Shown here one piece after another: positions 6,573 to 8,715 of a stretch of 8,715 nucleotides of DNA. The notes below the pieces were generated by a model. That model did no database searches and had not been told where the DNA came from. It saw only the letters and a program-made list of their open reading frames with translations. The stretch's first letter is position 1. Every line of letters starts with the position of its first letter. The stretch is from Chitinophagales bacterium (lineage in GTDB: Bacteria > Bacteroidota > Bacteroidia > Chitinophagales > Chitinophagaceae). The translations under genes and the position numbers were made by a program. The stretch spans positions 1-8,715 of the forward strand of contig JAATGW010000607.1 in assembly GCA_015654495.1 (NCBI GenBank), in the 5' to 3' direction.

Positions 6573-8210
6573 TTATATTTTTCTTGCTGTATTAATTACA
6601 TTAACACCATTGAATCTGGTAGTGGCACAACCATGGCTCACTGCATTGCTTTGCCCGGGCTGACCTTTGCCATCATTGAATGCGCCTCCGAGACGATAAT
6701 CGGATTTGTCTGCAATAGCGGAACATGAATTCCAGAATTCCTGGGTATTTGCCTGGTAGGCAACATCCTTCAGCATGCCAGTAATTTTTCCATTCTTAAT
6801 TTCATAGAAAGTCTGGCCGCCAAACTGGAAATTATATCGCTGCTGATCAATACTGAATGAACCATTGCCAATGATATAAATACCTTTCTCCACATTCTTT
6901 ATGATATCATCCACCGATTTTTTTTCTTTACCCGGCATCAGCGAGATATTGGGCATACGCTGAAACTGTACATCACTCCAGCTTTGCGCATAACAACAGC
7001 CCTGAGATTCTTTTAAGCCAAGGATATGCGCCTGATCACGGATAGCCTGAAAATTCACAAGTTTGCCTTCCTTAATGATATCCCATTGCTTTGTACCCAC
7101 ACCTTCATCATCATATCCTACAGCGCCAAGCGAACCTTTCTGTAATTTATCAGCAACAATATTTACAATATCACTTCCGAATTTGAAATTGCCTGATTTC
7201 AGTTTTTCCATGGTCAGGAAACTGGTGCCTGCATAGTTGGCTTCATAGCCAAGTACACGATCCAGTTCAGTAGGATGCGCAACAGATTCGTGAATGGTGA
7301 GCCATAGATGCGAAGGATCGAGCACCAGATCATATTTTCCGGGTTCAACTGAAGGCGCGGCAAGTTTCTGCTTTACATCTTCGGTTGCAGCCTTCACATC
7401 CTCAAGTATATCATACCTGTCTTTATAACGGGTTACAATTCCCTTTACTTTTTCATCTTCTTTCGGATTAAGATATTCATACCCCATACCAACCGGTGAA
7501 CTGAAAGAAGCCCTGGTTGTAAATTTTCCGCTGGCTTTGTCGATACCTGTTACCGTAAATGTGGGATAGATACGATGAATATCCTGATCGATATAGGACC
7601 CATCAGTTGAAGCAAAATATTTCTGTTCATTTACTGCGAGGATAGCAGCATTAATAAAACTCGCTCCACCCGATACTGCAAGGTCATTTACTTTCAACAG
7701 CAAATCGACTTTGTCTTTTACCGGAACAGCGAAGGCATTGGTTTCGATAGGAGTTTTCCAGCTAACCTGGCCATACCCTTTCTGCGGAACCAGCTTTACA
7801 GTATTCGCTTTGATTTTTGCATTGGCATTGGCTACAGCTACCGCGCGTTCTGCGCATTTTGAAATGCCTTCTTTGGTCACTTCATTTGTAGCTGCAAAAC
7901 CCCAGCATCCGTTAGAGATTACACGGATACCCACTCCAAATGATTCCGTATTGGCCACATTCTGAACCCGCTTATCGCGTGTAATTACAAACTGATTCAG
8001 ATACCTTCCGATCCTTACATCAGTGTATGTAGCACCTTTTGCTTTGGCAGCATTCAGCGCAACATCAGCGAGCTCTTTTTTAATTTTTACATCAATGCCA
8101 TCATTCAGCAAAGCAGATTCATCGATCTCTCTGCCCGCAAGCATGAATTTCGGAATCGCCAGTGCGCCGAGATTCAATGCCGATAGTTGAAGAAATTCTT
8201 TTCTTTTCAA
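6573..8210 (-). CDS. tldD: TldD-like zinc metallopeptidase subunit with Tat-like leader and TTG start, copy 2
   Basis: A 545-residue paralogue of TldD copy 1 with identical length and motif positions. The metal motif is H307-E-S-V-A-H312 (Ala where copy 1 and E. coli have Gly), then G-Y-D-D-E-G-V-G-T, N-I-S-L-M-P-G and S-C496-S. C-terminal V-S-H-G-C528 keeps a Cys that copy 1 has replaced by Ser. Over residues 301-400 the copies are about 80% identical by direct count; the N-terminal third is less alike. The start is TTG at 8210: an in-frame TAA lies only two codons upstream and the first internal ATG is at residue 23. Starting at TTG gives M-K-R-K-E-F-L plus a hydrophobic stretch, a Tat-like leader with R-K in place of R-R. 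It is the first gene of a pair with TldE copy 2 and lies 81 bp after the partial membrane-protein gene on the same strand, so all five minus-strand genes could be co-transcribed. Confidence 0.93.
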   Translation of the reverse strand: MKRKEFLQLSALNLGALAIPKFMLAGREIDESALLNDGIDVKIKKELADVALNAAKAKGATYTDVRIGRYLNQFVITRDKRVQNVANTESFGVGIRVISNGCWGFAATNEVTKEGISKCAERAVAVANANAKIKANTVKLVPQKGYGQVSWKTPIETNAFAVPVKDKVDLLLKVNDLAVSGGASFINAAILAVNEQKYFASTDGSYIDQDIHRIYPTFTVTGIDKASGKFTTRASFSSPVGMGYEYLNPKEDEKVKGIVTRYKDRYDILEDVKAATEDVKQKLAAPSVEPGKYDLVLDPSHLWLTIHESVAHPTELDRVLGYEANYAGTSFLTMEKLKSGNFKFGSDIVNIVADKLQKGSLGAVGYDDEGVGTKQWDIIKEGKLVNFQAIRDQAHILGLKESQGCCYAQSWSDVQFQRMPNISLMPGKEKKSVDDIIKNVEKGIYIIGNGSFSIDQQRYNFQFGGQTFYEIKNGKITGMLKDVAYQANTQEFWNSCSAIADKSDYRLGGAFNDGKGQPGQSNAVSHGCATTRFNGVNVINTARKI

Positions 8211-8291
8211 AGCGTATTACTTTAAAGTGATAGATAAACTGACAATTTAGCCGCAGCAGGTTGGATGCCATAGGGATTGAAAACCTGTCGA

Positions 8292-8715
8292 TCAGGAAAA
8301 TTTCTTTTCAATCCATAAAAAAACCGAACTCAAGATAAGAATAAGAAACAAAAACCAGGGCTCGATTTTTTTTCTGAGCTGTTTTATTTTTCCACCGGAC
8401 TCTGTTTTTCCATTAGAGTTTTTTACCAATTGTTTTGTGAAATTCAGCCTTTCCCGGTTCATCACATTCGGCCAGTCTGATTCTTCAAATACATAAAATG
8501 AAAAGCTGTCGGTTACAGTGAGCAACTTATTCCACCCTTCCTTATCAGGCCAGCAAATGCCTTCTGAAAAATTTATAAGATCCGCACCCTGCCTGAGCGC
8601 AATTTTGCTGTTTTCGAAGTGTAAATCAGGAGCAGCGTCCGTGGGAGAAATAACAGAAATATTTATGGGACGATAAACCTGCGGAAATGCAGGATACAAC
8701 CGAAAATCCAACCCG
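8292..8715 (-). CDS. C-terminal part of a membrane-anchored protein, possibly BatA/von Willebrand-type (5' end off the window)
   Basis: The frame is open to the right edge of the window and ends at TGA (8292-8294 on the minus strand), leaving about 140 residues. The only early start-like codon, TTG at 8711, is probably an internal Leu. The visible part holds a beta-rich, soluble-looking region (Y-R-P-I-N-I-S-V-I-S, then a stretch with several Trp), a basic linker (K-I-K-Q-L-R-K-K) and a single C-terminal transmembrane helix W-F-L-F-L-I-L-I-L-S-S-V-F-L-W followed by I-E-K-K-F-S. A C-terminal anchor of the kind ending L-W-x-E-[RPK]-K is common in large Bacteroidota membrane proteins with BatA or von Willebrand domains, which is my best guess from memory; no diagnostic domain is in view. 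Being upstream and on the same strand as the TldD/TldE genes, it may be their envelope partner or simply a neighbour. Confidence 0.6.
   Translation of the reverse strand, partial: GLDFRLYPAFPQVYRPINISVISPTDAAPDLHFENSKIALRQGADLINFSEGICWPDKEGWNKLLTVTDSFSFYVFEESDWPNVMNRERLNFTKQLVKNSNGKTESGGKIKQLRKKIEPWFLFLILILSSVFLWIEKKFS

Noticed and set aside
8211..8291. Promoter search ahead of TldD copy 2
   Set aside because: Only loose TTGTCA and TAAAGT-like words with poor spacing were found; co-transcription with the upstream gene is equally possible.
8284..8296. Short CCTG/CAGG hairpin overlapping the stop of the partial membrane-protein gene, followed by a few T residues on the minus strand
   Set aside because: The stem is only 4 bp and the T-run is four bases, too weak to call a terminator.
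1..8715. CRISPR array, tRNA, rRNA, insertion sequence or attachment site
   Set aside because: No regularly spaced 25-40 bp repeats, no tRNA-like fold, no transposase-like protein and no terminal inverted repeats were seen; the AACGTT units are too short and unspaced for CRISPR.

Overview
The window looks like a piece of a Bacteroidota genome, most like the Chitinophagaceae or a related family. The evidence is a SusC/SusD-type outer-membrane pair, moderate GC content, almost no Shine-Dalgarno sequences ahead of the starts, and AACGTT-rich intergenic repeats. Both ends cut through genes, so it is probably a short contig or an excerpt.

Left part, plus strand (1-2090): the last ~83 codons of a SusC/RagA-like TonB-dependent outer-membrane transporter, followed 21 bp later by its complete SusD/RagB-like surface lipoprotein, then a strong intrinsic terminator. 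The SusC tail carries an in-frame stop and a cluster of odd residues in its first ~115 bases. I think these are more likely contig-edge base-calling errors than a true pseudogene.

Middle and right part, minus strand (8715 down to 2115): two tandem two-gene units of the TldD/PmbA (TldD/TldE) family. Reading in the direction of transcription the order is partial membrane protein, TldD copy 2 (545 aa), TldE/PmbA copy 2 (444 aa), TldD copy 1 (545 aa), TldE/PmbA copy 1 (445 aa). Each TldD keeps the HExxxH metal site plus a C-terminal Cys. Each TldE lacks the site, with E-N-x-x-x-S in the aligned position. This matches the known bacterial arrangement of a catalytic TldD working with a non-catalytic TldE. 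Both TldD copies begin with a TTG codon and a Tat-like leader (K-R-K-[D/E]-F-L plus a hydrophobic run); both TldE copies lack any leader. The duplication is old, since synonymous sites differ widely, yet it is preserved in order, length and motifs. An AACGTT heptamer repeat follows each unit at an equivalent place.

The partial gene at the right edge ends in one transmembrane helix and resembles the C-terminus of BatA/von Willebrand-type membrane proteins of Bacteroidota. It runs in the same direction as the protease genes and may belong to the same transcription unit. The SusCD pair faces the protease cluster tail to tail and is probably regulated separately.
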